Below, in pieces: positions 25,201-35,667 of a stretch of DNA of 64,000 bases; within the stretch, counting starts at the first letter, position 1, and every line of letters starts with the position of its first letter. Origin of the DNA: Anaerolineales bacterium. GTDB lineage: Bacteria > Chloroflexota > Anaerolineae > Aggregatilineales > UBA2796. The notes under the pieces were generated by a model. The model did no database searches, was not told where the DNA came from, and was given only the letters and a program-made list of their open reading frames with translations. The position numbers were made by a program, and so were the translations under genes. The stretch lies in assembly GCA_015075625.1 (NCBI GenBank), contig JABTTZ010000001.1, forward strand, positions 1,302,001 through 1,366,000, in the 5' to 3' direction.

Positions 25201-25387
25201 AAAGTTTCACATTGCCATAGCACGCCTCGCCGCGTCCAATATCAAGGCAGTTTGCGCTGGTTGTTTCCAACGCCTTGATCACCAGATCGTTACAACCATC
25301 GTCTTGGGCGCGTGTCCCGATGAGAGGAAAAACGAGGATGAGTGAGCAAAGGGTGATTAAAATAACGGTACGGATGAATGATTTCAT
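22295..25387 (-). CDS. Secreted FecR-like and five-fold IPT/TIG domain protein
   Basis: 1030 residues. A signal peptide (FIRTVILITLCSLILVFPLI) is followed by a FecR-like region (about 60-290) with LIQTPKGGQKINLLVNEVEL and TTFEGEAKVTVNGVTTVVGP, typical of FecR-fold periplasmic domains. After a TPAPTPD linker come two bacterial Ig-like domains (about 320-560; GNPVSGVSVTFSTPNSGAS and GSPLSGIAVVFSAPTGGAS). Five IPT/TIG units of about 90 residues follow to the end, each NPVP.LS.ISP..A.AG..GF.LTV.GSNF..GSVVRWNGS.R.T. The near-identical units imply recent tandem duplication. It probably projects from the surface as an adhesin or matrix protein. No sorting signal is seen. Confidence 0.85.
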   Translation of the reverse strand: MKSFIRTVILITLCSLILVFPLIGTRAQDDGCNDLVIKALETTSANCLDIGRGEACYGNVKLSAEARDDVPTDQFVFNQPKDRVKVETIKTLKMNPLDLTTAEWGVSYMRIRANLPDTAAGQFVTVLMFGDTQVRDASVELNKDTGSEAPYTPMQAFYFRTGIGDAKGAGQCNQFPTSGVLIQTPKGGQKINLLVNEVELSVGSTILLESPGEPETLGELADSDGKEKPDNAPSEMRITTFEGEAKVTVNGVTTVVGPGQQARVELDENSRPVSEPTTTEYQTESGLNALINLVIEAADKNLIEFEGIPATATPAPTPDLAANSTVVEGVLALSGSGQTAVIGEGYTQPLRVRVVNAAGNPVSGVSVTFSTPNSGASATFASTAFLPLGGTGVFTRGGGMGLVGAGNTATVLSGADGVATSPLLIANDTPGTFTATAQDALSGAQTSFTLTNMSSNAVASVTPTGGSGQSTTVNSTFAGALTVRVANASGSPLSGIAVVFSAPTGGASGVFNTTGTASQTVVTNINGIAQSSLFTANGTAGSYSVIASVGTISGFFSLTNTPAGNPVPSISSLSPANTDAGSNGFDLTVYGSNFVAGSVVRWNGSDRTTTFINSGQLSATILGGDVASVGTATVTVFNPAPGGGISNGVTFTIDGPPNPVPTLSSITPTNATAGTGGFTLTVYGTDFIPGSVVRWNGSNRGTTYVSDTELTASISAADIAAAGNATVTVFTSAPGGGTSNPALFTIDPAPNPVPNLSTISPNSATAGASGFTLTVSGSNFIPGSVVRWNGSARGTTYNSSTQLTASIPASDVASAGSATVTVFNPGPGGGISGGATFTINPPPNPVPALSGISPSSATAGDPGFTLVVNGSNFVLGAVVNWNGSGRGTTFINSGQLEAYISAADIANAGAASVRVFNPGPGGGLSNAVNFTINPVPPPPPTLSGLSPSDATAGDGDFTMTVTGANFIPGATVLWDGAGLPTTWINSTTLQASVSAERIANPGSVTITVVNPNLPPGQGISNPQSFSIYGE

Positions 25388-25520
25388 GATGATGCCTCAT
25401 TGATTCAACATTAGGATTAATGAGAATCCCTAATTAAAAGTAGGATAGCATCAAATAGAGGGCGACACAAGCACCCTTATCTTTATTTTTAGCTATTTTT
25501 AGCCTTAGAAGGCTGGAAAT

Positions 25521-26771
25521 CTATGCCGTCGGGGAGATGGCTTTGGGTGGTTCACGGTATGCCCGCAAGGTGGGGACGGTGGCGGCAATCACCCCAAGGG
25601 CAATCAGCGTTCCCACCCCCCCGCTGACCACCGAAAAGACGGGGCTGACCACCCGCGCCATGACGCCCGCCTCCAACTCCCCCAATTGGGGACCCCCCAA
25701 AAAGAAGATCATGTTGATTGAAAGCATCCGTCCGCGCATGTTGTCGGGTGTCAGCAATTGGCGCAGCGTGTTCCGCACGACAACAGAGATCGAATCAGCT
25801 AAGCCAGTGATGAACAAAGCAATGAACGACAGCCAAAAGACTTCGGAAACGCCAAAGAGGATGGTTGCCATGCCGTAGACCGCCACCGCTGCCAGCATTG
25901 CCTTGCCTTGCTGCCGCAGCTTTCTCCCCCATTGCGCCACCAACAACGCCCCACACAGCGCCCCAATATTTGCCGCCGCGTAGAGGACACCATAGCCCGC
26001 CTCGCCCGCCTTCAGAATGTCGCTGGCATAGACGGGCAAGAGCGCCATTGCCGAGGAAAAGAAGGCGGCGAAGAAATCCAGCAGCATTGATGACCAAATC
26101 AGCGGTTGGCTGCGGATGAAGCGCAGCCCATCGGTGAAGGCGCGGAGGCTTACCTCTTGTTTTTCGCCTTTTATCTTGGGCAGCCGCACACGGAGCAGCA
26201 CCCACACGACGGGAATAAAGCTGAGCGCGTTGCACAGGTAAAGGACGCCGGGATTTATTGCGGTAAGGAGCAGCCCAGCAACGATGGGTCCAACAACGGC
26301 GCTCGTCTGGAAGGAGACGCTGTTCAAGCGGATAGCGTTCGCGGTGTGGTCGCCGGGGACAAGGTTGGGGAGAATCCCCGACCACGCCGGACGGTCAAAG
26401 GCGTTAATTCCGGCGAGGAGCGCCGTAAACAGGTAGACACTGAACAGCGTGGCATTCCCTGTCAGGGTCAACAGCGCCAACCCCCCCGCGGTGAGAGTCA
26501 TGGTGATCTCGGTACGAATCATCAGGCGGCGGCGATCCAGCGCATCGGCAATGACGCCGCCAAGCAGTGAGAAGATGATGATCGGCACAACCCGCACCAG
26601 CCCCACCAACCCTAGCGCTAAGGGGTCTTTCCCGCTCAAAAGGTAGACATGCCAATTCACCGCCGCAAACTGCATGAAATTGCCCCCAGTAGAGATGAAT
26701 TGGGCGATCACCATCCGCCGCAGGGCGGGGTAACGAAGGGCGATCCAGGCGGTAGTATGTTGGTTGGTCAT
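25521..26771 (-). CDS. MFS transporter, exporter type (EntS/MFS_3-like)
   Basis: 416 residues with about 12 spans. The loop 2-3 signature of the major facilitator superfamily is present as GGVIADALDRRRLMIRTEIT, and NAFDRPAWSGILPNLVPGDH in the next loop is typical of the MFS_3 group, which includes enterobactin exporter EntS. Substrate not predictable. It is followed on the same strand by the IPT gene (134 bp gap) and preceded by an ABC export system (13-bp gap from the permease stop), so it may be co-transcribed with the latter. Confidence 0.87.
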   Translation of the reverse strand: MTNQHTTAWIALRYPALRRMVIAQFISTGGNFMQFAAVNWHVYLLSGKDPLALGLVGLVRVVPIIIFSLLGGVIADALDRRRLMIRTEITMTLTAGGLALLTLTGNATLFSVYLFTALLAGINAFDRPAWSGILPNLVPGDHTANAIRLNSVSFQTSAVVGPIVAGLLLTAINPGVLYLCNALSFIPVVWVLLRVRLPKIKGEKQEVSLRAFTDGLRFIRSQPLIWSSMLLDFFAAFFSSAMALLPVYASDILKAGEAGYGVLYAAANIGALCGALLVAQWGRKLRQQGKAMLAAVAVYGMATILFGVSEVFWLSFIALFITGLADSISVVVRNTLRQLLTPDNMRGRMLSINMIFFLGGPQLGELEAGVMARVVSPVFSVVSGGVGTLIALGVIAATVPTLRAYREPPKAISPTA

Positions 26772-26783
26772 AACCTTTTGAGA

Positions 26784-29387
26784 TCACTCCGAACGCACGG
26801 CAACTGCTGGCTGAATCCGTCCGATGCGGAAGGCGGGATACAGTCCGGCTAAGAGGGCTGCCACCAGCGCCACGACCAACGCCTGTAGATAAAACTCAGG
26901 GCGCAGTTGGAGGGTGAGTGTCCAGCCAAAACTGCGGACATTGATGATATAAACCAGCACCCAGGCAAGGACGCTCCCCACCGGCACAGCCATAACGCCA
27001 GCAATCAGCCCCATCAAACCCGTTTCCAGAAGAGTTACCCGAAATAACTGCCCATGTGTCATCCCGTTTGCCCGCATCGTCCCAAATTCGCGAGTGCGCT
27101 CCAATTGAAGCGCGGAGAGCGCCGAGAGAATCCCAATGAAGGCGACAACCGTTGCCAGCATATTGAGCGCTGTCGTAATGGCGAAGGTCTGATCAAAAAT
27201 GACCAACACGCTCTCCCGCAGCGCCTGATTGGAAGTGACATTGACCTCGTATCTGCCGGCAAACGCCGCCCGAAGGCGATCAATCACCGTCGCAACATCC
27301 GCCCCCGGCTCAACAAAGGCCGCGGCGTTGGAGATCATGCGATCCTTATATAAGCGATGAAAGATTGGCATACGGATCATGATCGTCCCCTGATCGCCAC
27401 CGTAATCATACATGACGCCGGCAACGGGGAAGGTATGAGCGCCCTTATCCGTCATGAGCGTCACGCTTTGCCCCGCCTCAATGGGGATTCCCCGTTGGCG
27501 GGCGAAGGTTTCGCTGAGGATTGCCGCCCCCTCGCCCATCGCCGCCCACACCTGATCGTAATCGCCAATTGCCCAGACAAAGCGCCGCCGCCCCTCCGAA
27601 ATATCAATGTCAATCACCGTCAGATAGGCGGGCAGCGGGTCACCTAGGCGGATCACATCCATATGGCGGACGACCCCCACACGGCTGATTCCCGGTGTCT
27701 GGGCAATGATGCGGGCGATCTCTGGATCAACGGGGACATCTTGGCGCGTTGCCGAAATGGAGGGCGGTCCGACAATCACATCGGCGCGGATAGTGTTCGT
27801 CAGCCACACTTCGACATCGCCCCGAAAGCTCCCTACCATCGCGCTGACGCCAACGATCACCGAGACGGCGACCATCAACGCTGCCACTGCTACCGAGGTG
27901 CGCGAGAGCGAACGAACGATGTTGCGCGGGGCAATCCGCCCTAATACGCCCGCCAAACGCCCCGTCAGTGGGCGGATCGCCGTCATTGCCACCAGCGCAA
28001 TGAGCGGCGTGAGCAAGGCAAAACCGAGGATGATCCCGAACAATCCGGCAAAGCTCACCGCCAACTGCACCCCTGTCAGCAGGATGAAACTGCCGAGGAT
28101 CGCGCCGATCCCCGCCGCTGTCAGGGTGGGAATCAGGCGGCGGACTTTCGATTCAATCGTGCTGCGCTTAAACGTCCCGGCGGGGGGTGTCGTCGTCGCC
28201 TCTAACGCGGGGAGAAGCGCTGCCAAAAGCGCTGCCGTAATGCCGATCCCCAAGCCCTTGATGAGGGTCAGAGCGGAGACATCCACGCCGCGCACGTTCA
28301 CTGTGAAGTACAAGCTGCTCACTGTCGCCGTGACAAGGCTGACCGCTAACCGCCCCATGACGATACCCGCTGCCAAGCCGATGAGCGCCCCCAATGCCGA
28401 GAGGATCGCCGCCTCCATGAGGATCATCGCAAAAATTTGCCGTCGGGTGACGCCAAGCGCCCGCAGAATGCCAAAGATTGGGCGGCGCTGGACGACGGAG
28501 AAGGTCACCGTGTTGTAGATGAGGAACATCCCCACCACCAGTGCCAAAAGGGAGAGCGCTGTCAGGCTGAGGTTGAATGCGCCAGTCATTTGCCCAATGG
28601 CGTTTCCCCGTGCGGCGGCGGGCTGGAGGATCACCCCATTGGGGAGAATACTGCGTAGTTCGCTGAGGGTCGCCTCGCCCGCCGCCCCTTCGGGAATGAT
28701 CAGATCAATTGTCGTCAGGGCGTCTCCCATGTTCAGAATTTCCTGCGCTGTGCTGATGTCTGTGATCAGCATGTCTTGCAGCCCTTGCGCAGAGACCTCA
28801 TCGGTGGGCTGAAGGAGTCCGGCGATGATCACTGTATGGCGATCCGTCCCATAGCGAAGGGTGAAGGTATCCCCTTCCTTCAGCCCATATTGTGCCGCCA
28901 ACGCCTCCACCATGAATACCGTGTTGGGGGTGGTTAGGAAGGCGGCGATGCTCGCTGTGCTGGCGTTGCGGCTCGCGCCGAGGTCAAGGTAGCCCCGAAA
29001 TGGCGCTTCAGCAAAGGGGTCAATGCCAAACACGCGCAGGGGCTGCCCATCAAGTTCCAGCGCGGCGGCATAGGCGGTGACGACGGGAGCAACCTCGCGC
29101 AGCCCCATCCCAACGCGCAGCCGTTTATACAAGGCAGCGGGGACGCCCGTTGAACTGCCCACAATCTGATGGGTTGTCCGCCCCGTCAGACTCTCGGTGA
29201 AGATGCCAAAGGCGCGGGCGGCACTCGTATTGGCAAGGTCAATAGCGACGATCATCGCCACCCCAAGCGCCACCCCGAGGACGAACATGATGCTTTGGAA
29301 AGGGCGCCGCCGTAAAGAGCGCACCATCACCCGCCAAAGGGACGAGGGAAGCAGCCTTCCTCTCCTCCGGCTGTGAGAATCACTCAC
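26784..29387 (-). CDS. ABC transporter permease, FtsX/MacB family, duplicated
   Basis: 867-residue type VII ABC permease with two FtsX modules. The N-terminal span ([20 protein letters not shown]) is followed by a MacB-like periplasmic domain (about 50-260), a first FtsX core ([20 protein letters not shown] and [20 protein letters not shown]), two central spans, a second periplasmic domain (about 530-730) and the C-terminal FtsX core ([20 protein letters not shown]). This is the fused LolCE/DevC-like layout working by mechanotransmission. It overlaps the ATPase gene by 4 bp (ATGA), so the two form one complex. Likely cargo is lipid, lipoprotein or a peptide. Confidence 0.9.
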   Translation of the reverse strand: MSDSHSRRRGRLLPSSLWRVMVRSLRRRPFQSIMFVLGVALGVAMIVAIDLANTSAARAFGIFTESLTGRTTHQIVGSSTGVPAALYKRLRVGMGLREVAPVVTAYAAALELDGQPLRVFGIDPFAEAPFRGYLDLGASRNASTASIAAFLTTPNTVFMVEALAAQYGLKEGDTFTLRYGTDRHTVIIAGLLQPTDEVSAQGLQDMLITDISTAQEILNMGDALTTIDLIIPEGAAGEATLSELRSILPNGVILQPAAARGNAIGQMTGAFNLSLTALSLLALVVGMFLIYNTVTFSVVQRRPIFGILRALGVTRRQIFAMILMEAAILSALGALIGLAAGIVMGRLAVSLVTATVSSLYFTVNVRGVDVSALTLIKGLGIGITAALLAALLPALEATTTPPAGTFKRSTIESKVRRLIPTLTAAGIGAILGSFILLTGVQLAVSFAGLFGIILGFALLTPLIALVAMTAIRPLTGRLAGVLGRIAPRNIVRSLSRTSVAVAALMVAVSVIVGVSAMVGSFRGDVEVWLTNTIRADVIVGPPSISATRQDVPVDPEIARIIAQTPGISRVGVVRHMDVIRLGDPLPAYLTVIDIDISEGRRRFVWAIGDYDQVWAAMGEGAAILSETFARQRGIPIEAGQSVTLMTDKGAHTFPVAGVMYDYGGDQGTIMIRMPIFHRLYKDRMISNAAAFVEPGADVATVIDRLRAAFAGRYEVNVTSNQALRESVLVIFDQTFAITTALNMLATVVAFIGILSALSALQLERTREFGTMRANGMTHGQLFRVTLLETGLMGLIAGVMAVPVGSVLAWVLVYIINVRSFGWTLTLQLRPEFYLQALVVALVAALLAGLYPAFRIGRIQPAVAVRSE

Positions 29388-30166
29388 GCTGTACCGTCCG
29401 CCTTTGCCCCGATCTCTTTGGGCGCTACCCGTGTTTCCTCAATTAATTTCCCCTCGTGAATGTGGTAGACGACATCGGCAAAGGGGACGACCTCCGGGTT
29501 GTGCGTCGCCATGATCAGTGTTCGCCCCAAATCGCGGGTTAATGCCAAAAGGAGGCGGAGAACGATCTCGCCCGTTTCTTCGTCAAGGTTGCCCGTTGGC
29601 TCGTCAGCAAGAATCACCAGCGGCTCGTGAACAAGCGCCCGTGCAATGGCAATCCGCTGCTGTTCGCCCCCAGAAAGCCGATCTGGGTAGGTGTCCCCGC
29701 GCTTGCCCAACCCCACCCGCTCTAGAAGATCGCGGGCGCGTGTTTCACTTTTGCCGCGCTGTTCCCCGCGCAGTTCAAAGGGAAGGCTGACATTTTCCAA
29801 TGCGGTGAGGGTGGGAATCAGATTGAAAAATTGAAAGACAAAACCAATGTGTTCCCGCCGAAAGAGCGTCAGCTGGCGTTCGCTCAGGTGGGTGATCCGT
29901 GTGTCTTTGATCCAGATGTCGCCGCTGGTGGGGGTGTCAATGCCCCCAATCAAGTTTAAGAGGGTGCTTTTCCCGCTCCCACTTTTGCCTAACAGCACAA
30001 CGAAATCGCCCGTGCAAAACTGCCCCGTCACGGCGTGAAGAATCGTCCGCTGGATGCCCGCCTCCTCATACTGTTTTGTCACATCAACCAGACGGATAAT
30101 GGGCGTAGCGGGCGTGACACTCCCCTGCTGCGGGTGTGGTGTCATCGTGTTGGAGCGTGGGGTCAT
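29384..30166 (-). CDS. ABC transporter ATP-binding protein, MacB/LolD type
   Basis: 260-residue ATPase partnering the FtsX-type permease downstream (4-bp overlap). Walker A is [18 protein letters not shown], the signature is [16 protein letters not shown], and Walker B is [17 protein letters not shown], followed by the H-loop MATHNPEV. The [21 protein letters not shown]-loop block is typical of LolD/MacB-type ATPases. Start at ATG 30166; ATG 30145 is an alternative, since neither has a strong ribosome-binding site. The 153 bp to the divergent heparinase gene probably hold both promoters. Confidence 0.95.
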   Translation of the reverse strand: MTPRSNTMTPHPQQGSVTPATPIIRLVDVTKQYEEAGIQRTILHAVTGQFCTGDFVVLLGKSGSGKSTLLNLIGGIDTPTSGDIWIKDTRITHLSERQLTLFRREHIGFVFQFFNLIPTLTALENVSLPFELRGEQRGKSETRARDLLERVGLGKRGDTYPDRLSGGEQQRIAIARALVHEPLVILADEPTGNLDEETGEIVLRLLLALTRDLGRTLIMATHNPEVVPFADVVYHIHEGKLIEETRVAPKEIGAKADGTA

Positions 30167-30319
30167 GGTTGGTCTTTCGGATGGCTGGATAGAAGGATTG
30201 CTTGGTCAAAATTGTACAGAAGACAGGGACAAAATGACCATTCGTAATGTGTTCCAGAATTCAGAGTAGACTTCACAGGGTTGCTTCAATCACACCAATC
30301 AAGCCCCAAAAGGACTCTT

Positions 30320-32716
30320 ATGCGTTCGCCACGTTTTCTCATCCTTAGCCTAGTTACCCTTGCCCTGATTCTAAACATGGCGGGGGGTGGCGTCCCCGTC
30401 GCTGCCGCCCCTCAGGGCGATCACCCCCGCCTGTGGCTGCGTCCAGCCGATGTCGCCCGCCTTCAACAGTGGGCGGTCTCCACAAATCCCTTCTATGCCG
30501 AGGGACTCCTGCCCGCTGCCGAACGCGCCAAACAGGATATGGACGCCGGTTACGTCCCCGCCGGAGACTGTGGGCAGCGTGCCTACAGTGAATATGTTAC
30601 GGAAGCCTATGCCGAACTCTTTGCCTTCCTCTCTCTGATTGACCCCGACGCCGCCGCCCGTGCTGATTATGCCGCCCGCGCACGAACGCTGCTCATGCAT
30701 GTGATGGATATTGCCGCCCTTGGTCCCGCTGAGGTCGAAGACTTCACCTGCCCGGGCGATCCCGATTCGCGCTATTACCCGCCCTTCCGCCACCCCGATT
30801 TTTTTACCGAGGATTCAGATCGCCCCCGTTGGTATGGGGAGGCGTTTGCCCTCACGGTGGATTGGATTTACCCTAGCCTCAGCGCCGAGGATAAGGCGAC
30901 CATTGCGAAGGTGTTCACCCGTTGGGGGCGAGAGATCATCGAACGCGCCTACCATCACCCCGAACCGGTGGGCGTTGTCCGCAGCGCCGAACTGACGGCA
31001 AACCGCACACAGGTACGCTGGTCGGGCAACAACTATTTTGCCGCCCATATGCGCAATTTGGGGCTGCTCTCCATGGCGCTTGATCCCGTTGACTCCACAC
31101 CGGAATTGCAGGGCTATCTGGAAAATGCCGTTGGTGCATGGCTCTACCTTTTTGAGGCAAACACCCGCACCGAAGTGCGCGGGGGTGTGCTTCCCGAAGG
31201 GTTTGAATACAGCCCCCAAACGGCAAGTTATGTGATTCAGTTCCTCTGGGCATTAAAGACGGCGGGCTACGATGCCGCCACCGCTGGTGCATGGATAGAC
31301 CTCGACGCCAACCCCTTCTGGGATGATTTCATCACCGCCTACCTCCATTCTTTAAGTCCGGCAACCGTCTATGATCCTGAATTAGATGCGGCAGTCTATC
31401 AGCCAGCATGGTATGGCGACGCCCAACGCTATCACCTTGCCGATTTTATCGATGCCTTCGGGGCGCTGGGCGCCTATGACCAGATCACCGGAAACGCCGC
31501 ACGGCTGAACGCTCTCCGCTGGATACAAATGCACACACCCGCTGGCGGCGCGGCGGCACTGGTGGATCGCGCACGGGGGGCAGATTACTTCCGCTCAACG
31601 ATTCTCTATTTCATGCTCTTTGACCCCGCCGCCTCGCCACCCACCGACCCCCGCCCGGCGATGCCGCCCGATTATGTGGCGGCGGGGATGCAGCGCCTTT
31701 TTAGCCGCACCGGATGGGATGCCAATGCTGCATGGCTCATTTACAACCTCAGTTGGAATGAGATTGATCACCAGCACGCCGAGGGAAACCACCTTGAGTT
31801 TTACCGAGGGGGCGAGTGGCTGACCAAAGCGCGGGTTGGGTATGCCAATATTGCCGAGGGAATCGCCAGTTCAGAGTTTCGGAATACGCTCGCCATCCAA
31901 AACGAACGCCCCGCAGATCGGGACGACAGCGATTGGCGGATTGACCTTTGGCAGCGCGGCTCGCAGTGGAATCTCGTCAATGATGGGGATCCGGGCGTCT
32001 TGCTCCACAGCGCCAATGAAGTGTTCACCTATGCCGCCGGAGACGCGACCAATCTCTACAATTCAACCTACGAGAGCAGCACCGCCGTTCGCCACGCCAG
32101 CCGTGCCATTGTTTGGCTCAAACCAGATTGGATCGTCGTCTATGATCGCGCCGATGCGCCCGCACAGTACTTCAAGCGGGTGTGGTGGCAGCTTCCCAAT
32201 ACCCCAACGCTCAGCGGCACAAGCGCCGACCTAACCACCACGAAAGGGCAGCATCTTTTCATCAGCGCTTTGCTCCCCGAAGGGGCGACAATGCATCTTG
32301 TTGATTCCGCTCAGGACAATGTGGGTGAAACCGTTGCCACTGGCGAACTGATGACCGAACGCATTGTGGTGGAAGCGCCCGCCACCGATTCCGCACGGTT
32401 TTTGCATGTTCTACAAGGGGCAGATGCTGGCACAGCGGCAGCCCCCGCCGTCCTTATCCGCAGCACAGCGGGCAGCCCCTTTGAAGGGGCGGCACTAAAG
32501 GATACCGTTGTCCTCTTTCCGGTGGCGATGAGCCAACCCTTTGAGGGGGTCACTTATACCGCCCCTGCCGGAACAACCCGCCACCTGATCACCGGACTGA
32601 CTGCGGGGGTGGGCTACACGGTCACGCTCACGGCAGCGGAAAACGGCGTCACAGTGACGGTGGCTGTGGGGGGGACAACCCTTGCCGACGGCGGCGGCGT
32701 CTTGACCATTCGCTAA
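30320..32716 (+). CDS. Secreted heparinase II/III-like polysaccharide lyase
   Basis: 798 residues. A signal peptide (FLILSLVTLALILNM ... VPVAAAP) is followed by an (alpha/alpha) toroid start (DHPRLWLRPADVARLQQWAV) and helices to about 420. The beta-sandwich heparinase II/III block is IDHQHAEGNHLEFYRGGEW with the following LTKARVGY, containing the conserved His and D..H.H pattern. Such enzymes cleave uronate-containing polymers by beta-elimination, though some relatives act on alginate or other glycans. ATG 30320 is preceded by AAAAGGA. The gene is single, divergent from the ABC exporter, and followed by a strong hairpin. Substrate not predictable. Confidence 0.8.
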   Translation: MRSPRFLILSLVTLALILNMAGGGVPVAAAPQGDHPRLWLRPADVARLQQWAVSTNPFYAEGLLPAAERAKQDMDAGYVPAGDCGQRAYSEYVTEAYAELFAFLSLIDPDAAARADYAARARTLLMHVMDIAALGPAEVEDFTCPGDPDSRYYPPFRHPDFFTEDSDRPRWYGEAFALTVDWIYPSLSAEDKATIAKVFTRWGREIIERAYHHPEPVGVVRSAELTANRTQVRWSGNNYFAAHMRNLGLLSMALDPVDSTPELQGYLENAVGAWLYLFEANTRTEVRGGVLPEGFEYSPQTASYVIQFLWALKTAGYDAATAGAWIDLDANPFWDDFITAYLHSLSPATVYDPELDAAVYQPAWYGDAQRYHLADFIDAFGALGAYDQITGNAARLNALRWIQMHTPAGGAAALVDRARGADYFRSTILYFMLFDPAASPPTDPRPAMPPDYVAAGMQRLFSRTGWDANAAWLIYNLSWNEIDHQHAEGNHLEFYRGGEWLTKARVGYANIAEGIASSEFRNTLAIQNERPADRDDSDWRIDLWQRGSQWNLVNDGDPGVLLHSANEVFTYAAGDATNLYNSTYESSTAVRHASRAIVWLKPDWIVVYDRADAPAQYFKRVWWQLPNTPTLSGTSADLTTTKGQHLFISALLPEGATMHLVDSAQDNVGETVATGELMTERIVVEAPATDSARFLHVLQGADAGTAAAPAVLIRSTAGSPFEGAALKDTVVLFPVAMSQPFEGVTYTAPAGTTRHLITGLTAGVGYTVTLTAAENGVTVTVAVGGTTLADGGGVLTIR

Positions 32717-32738
32717 CCTCGTTCCCGCTGCTCCCCCA

Positions 32739-32772
32739 CCGATGTACCCCCTTTCAGTGGGGGGTACATCGG
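32739..32772 (+). terminator. Strong hairpin after the heparinase-like gene
   Basis: CCGATGTACCCCC-(7-8)-GGGGGTACATCGG, a perfect 13-bp stem 23 bases after the stop codon. No T-run follows directly, so it may be a weak intrinsic terminator or an mRNA 3'-end stabiliser. Confidence 0.55.
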
Positions 32773-32857
32773 AGTAAAACGAATTCCCCCTTGCCAAGCC
32801 TCCCCATTCTCTGTAACACTCTAGCCCAATTCACGCGCACACAAAACAGGACATGGC

Positions 32858-35527
32858 ATGAAACTGGTCATCGTCGAATCGCCAACAAAGGCGAAAACAA
32901 TCCGCAACTACCTCCCCAAAGAATACATCGTCACGGCGTGCATGGGGCATATCCGTGATCTCCCCGAATCTGCCAGCGAGATTCCTGCCGCCGTCAAAGA
33001 CCAAGCATGGGCGCGGTTGGGCGTCAATATCGAGCGCGATTTCGAACCGCTTTACATTGTCTCGGCAAAAAAGCGGAAGGTTGTCGCTGAGTTAAAAAAC
33101 GCGCTGAAGGACGTCGATGAGTTGATTCTTGCCACCGACGAAGACCGCGAAGGGGAGAGCATCGGCTGGCATTTGGTGGAAGTTCTGAAACCAAAGATCG
33201 CCGTGAAGCGGATCGTCTTTCACGAGATCACCCGTGATGCCATTCAAGAGGCAATCCGCCACCCGCGCAGCGTGGATGCAAAGCTCGTCCGTGCGCAAGA
33301 GACGCGCCGTATTCTGGATCGGCTGGTCGGGTATACCGTCTCGCCCTTATTGTGGAAGAAGATCGCCCCGGGGCTTTCGGCGGGGCGCGTTCAATCCGTC
33401 GCCGTGCGTTTGCTCTGTCTGCGCGAATTGGAACGCCACGCCTTCCGCTCTGGCAGCTATTGGGATGTGCGGGCAACGATCACCGCCTCTTCTGATCCCA
33501 AACTCCCCTTTGAGGCGTTTTTACAAGCCCTCGGCGGGCAGCGCATTGCCAGCGGGAAAGATTTTGACCCCGCCACTGGCAAGGTGGCAGCGGGGAAAAA
33601 GGTGCTGCTGCTTGACGAAAAAAGCGCCGGGGCGTTGGTCAGCCGCTTGCGCAAGGCAGTTTGGCGCGTTGGCGAAGTAACCGAAAAAGAGACGCTGCGC
33701 AAGCCCGCCCCGCCGTTCACCACCTCTACCTTGCAGCAGGAGGCAAACCGCAAACTGCGCCTATCTTCCCGCCAAACGATGCAGATTGCCCAAGGGCTTT
33801 ACGAAAATGGGCATATCACCTACATGCGGACGGACTCGACAAACCTTTCCAACGAGGCGATCACGGCAGCGCGAAAGGTGATCGCCCTCCGCTATGGGGC
33901 GGATTACCTCAGTCCGCAGCCGCGCCGTTACACCACAAAGGCGAAAAACGCCCAAGAAGCTCACGAGGCAATCCGTCCGGCGGGGACGGCAATGCTCACC
34001 GCTGAGGAATTAGGCTTAAGCGGCACGGAAGGGCGGCTCTACGACCTGATCTGGAAGCGGACGATTGCCTGCCAGATGGCGGACGCCCGCCTGACGCAGA
34101 TCACCGCCGCAATCACGGCGGAGGATGCCCTGTTCCAAGCGACAGGGCGGCGGATCGATTTCGCCGGTTTCTTCCGCGCCTATGTGGAAGGATCGGATGA
34201 TCCTGACGCCGCGCTAGAGGATAAAGAAATGCGCCTTCCCGCCCTCAGCAGTGGAGATACGCTCACCCTGCGCGATCTCGTCCCGCTTGGGCATGAGACA
34301 CAGCCGCCCAACCGCTTCACCGAGGCAAGCCTTGTCCAAACGCTGGAGAAAGAGGGTATCGGACGCCCTAGCACCTACGCCACGATTATGGGGACGATCC
34401 AAGATCGGGATTATGTCGTGAAACAGGCGAATCAGCTTGTGCCAACCTTTCGGGCGTTGGCGGTGAATGGGTTGTTGGAGACTCATTTCCCCGATTTGGT
34501 AGATACCGGCTTCACCGCCCGCATGGAGCAAGCACTCGATGATATTGCGGAGGGCGATGCCGAGTGGCTGCCCTACCTGAAAGGCTTTTTCCGAGGGACG
34601 CCGAAAACGCCCGGCTTGGAAGATCAGGTGAACGAGAAAACACGCACGATTGACCCCCGTGAGGTGGTCGCCTTGCGTTTTGATAGAATCAACGCACAGG
34701 TGCGTATTGGGCGCTATGGCGCGTACCTTGAACAACAAAACGGCGATGAGGTGCTGCGCGTCTCGCTCCCAGAAGATATGCCCCCCTCAGAACTAAACGA
34801 AGAAACTGTCTTGGCGCTGCTTCAAAAGAAGGAAGAAGGTCCCAACCAAGTCGGGCGCCACCCTGAGACGGGCGAGCCGATCTACCTTCTGGAAGGGCGC
34901 TTCGGTCCGTATGTTCAGTTGGGGGAGGGCAAAGAAGGCGAAAAGCCCCGCCGCGCATCGCTTTTGAAAGGGATGATCCCCAAAGAGATCACGCTGCGGA
35001 CAGCGGTAGCGCTGCTGAGTTTGCCCCGTTTGCTAGGAAACCATCCCGCCGATGGGGCAGAGGTTTCCGCTGGAGTGGGTCGTTATGGTCCGTTCATCAA
35101 GCATGGCAGCGAGTTCCGCTCCCTTGCCGTGACCGATGACGTGCTGACCATCGACCTGAAACGGGCGTTGGAACTGCTTAGCCAGCCCAAATCAGGGGGG
35201 CGGCGTTTTGCCCCCGCGCTTGTGCGAGAGTTGGGCGTTCACCCGAAGGATGGCGGCAAGGTGTCGCTTATGGATGGGCGCTACGGGCTGTATGTCAAAT
35301 ATGGCGAGGTGAACGCCACCATTCCAAAGGGGACAAACCCTGAGGCGGTGACGTTGGACATGGCGTTGGCATGGATCGCCGCCAAACCCGCCGCGACAAA
35401 AACGGAGGCAAGACGAAAGCCCGCCGCGACGGGGAAGAAACCCTCAACGGCAAAGGGGGGGACGGGCGCAGCAAAAAAGCCTGCCCCGCGCAAGCCAGCG
35501 ACGAAACCAACCTCACGAAAAAAATAA
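32858..35527 (+). CDS. topA: DNA topoisomerase I (type IA)
   Basis: 889 residues relaxing negative supercoils through a transient 5'-phosphotyrosine. Toprim: [14 protein letters not shown] with the catalytic Glu and ATDEDREGE with the Mg-binding acids. The active-site Tyr is in [14 protein letters not shown] (near residue 324) and [12 protein letters not shown] follows. The C-terminus has no Cys4 zinc fingers; instead come repeats of the form [27 protein letters not shown] and [13 protein letters not shown] Lys/Ala/Pro tail of about 45 residues, resembling histone-H1-like tails, ends in SRKK. This repeat-plus-basic-tail layout is seen in Chloroflexota and actinobacterial enzymes. ATG 32858 follows CAGGACA. 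Confidence 0.96.
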   Translation: MKLVIVESPTKAKTIRNYLPKEYIVTACMGHIRDLPESASEIPAAVKDQAWARLGVNIERDFEPLYIVSAKKRKVVAELKNALKDVDELILATDEDREGESIGWHLVEVLKPKIAVKRIVFHEITRDAIQEAIRHPRSVDAKLVRAQETRRILDRLVGYTVSPLLWKKIAPGLSAGRVQSVAVRLLCLRELERHAFRSGSYWDVRATITASSDPKLPFEAFLQALGGQRIASGKDFDPATGKVAAGKKVLLLDEKSAGALVSRLRKAVWRVGEVTEKETLRKPAPPFTTSTLQQEANRKLRLSSRQTMQIAQGLYENGHITYMRTDSTNLSNEAITAARKVIALRYGADYLSPQPRRYTTKAKNAQEAHEAIRPAGTAMLTAEELGLSGTEGRLYDLIWKRTIACQMADARLTQITAAITAEDALFQATGRRIDFAGFFRAYVEGSDDPDAALEDKEMRLPALSSGDTLTLRDLVPLGHETQPPNRFTEASLVQTLEKEGIGRPSTYATIMGTIQDRDYVVKQANQLVPTFRALAVNGLLETHFPDLVDTGFTARMEQALDDIAEGDAEWLPYLKGFFRGTPKTPGLEDQVNEKTRTIDPREVVALRFDRINAQVRIGRYGAYLEQQNGDEVLRVSLPEDMPPSELNEETVLALLQKKEEGPNQVGRHPETGEPIYLLEGRFGPYVQLGEGKEGEKPRRASLLKGMIPKEITLRTAVALLSLPRLLGNHPADGAEVSAGVGRYGPFIKHGSEFRSLAVTDDVLTIDLKRALELLSQPKSGGRRFAPALVRELGVHPKDGGKVSLMDGRYGLYVKYGEVNATIPKGTNPEAVTLDMALAWIAAKPAATKTEARRKPAATGKKPSTAKGGTGAAKKPAPRKPATKPTSRKK

Positions 35528-35545
35528 ACCACACCGCATAGGGAC

Positions 35546-35570
35546 GCGGACGCCTCCAGAGGGCGTCCGC
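35546..35570 (+). terminator. Hairpin after topA
   Basis: GCGGACGCC-(7)-GGCGTCCGC, a perfect 9-bp stem 19 bases after the topA stop. No T-run follows, so its role in termination is uncertain. Confidence 0.5.
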
Positions 35571-35620
35571 CTTGCCCCCTAAGTACAAACACAATGAAAA
35601 AGGCGGGATAACGCATGATC

Positions 35621-35667
35621 CCGCCGCTAAAGCAGCGGGCTGAAAACAGCCACCCCTTCGGGGCTTA
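35621..35667 (-). repeat. REP-like double-hairpin repeat, family A copy 2
   Basis: CCGCCGCTAAAGCAGCGGGC followed by TGAAAACAGCCACCCCTTCG and GGGCTT, an inverted copy of the 18991 unit. The remaining gap between topA and kdpC holds a C/G-rich box (35780-35868) built of CCCTCCCCGTAAACGGAGAG and CCCCCTTTCCCTGTCTACAG, with its own complementary arms. No gene is seen in this 360-bp stretch. Confidence 0.75.

Noticed and set aside
30320-32716. Heparinase-like protein as part of a polysaccharide utilisation locus
   Set aside because: Neighbours are an ABC exporter pair read away from it and topA; there is no SusCD-like pair, sulfatase or other lyase.
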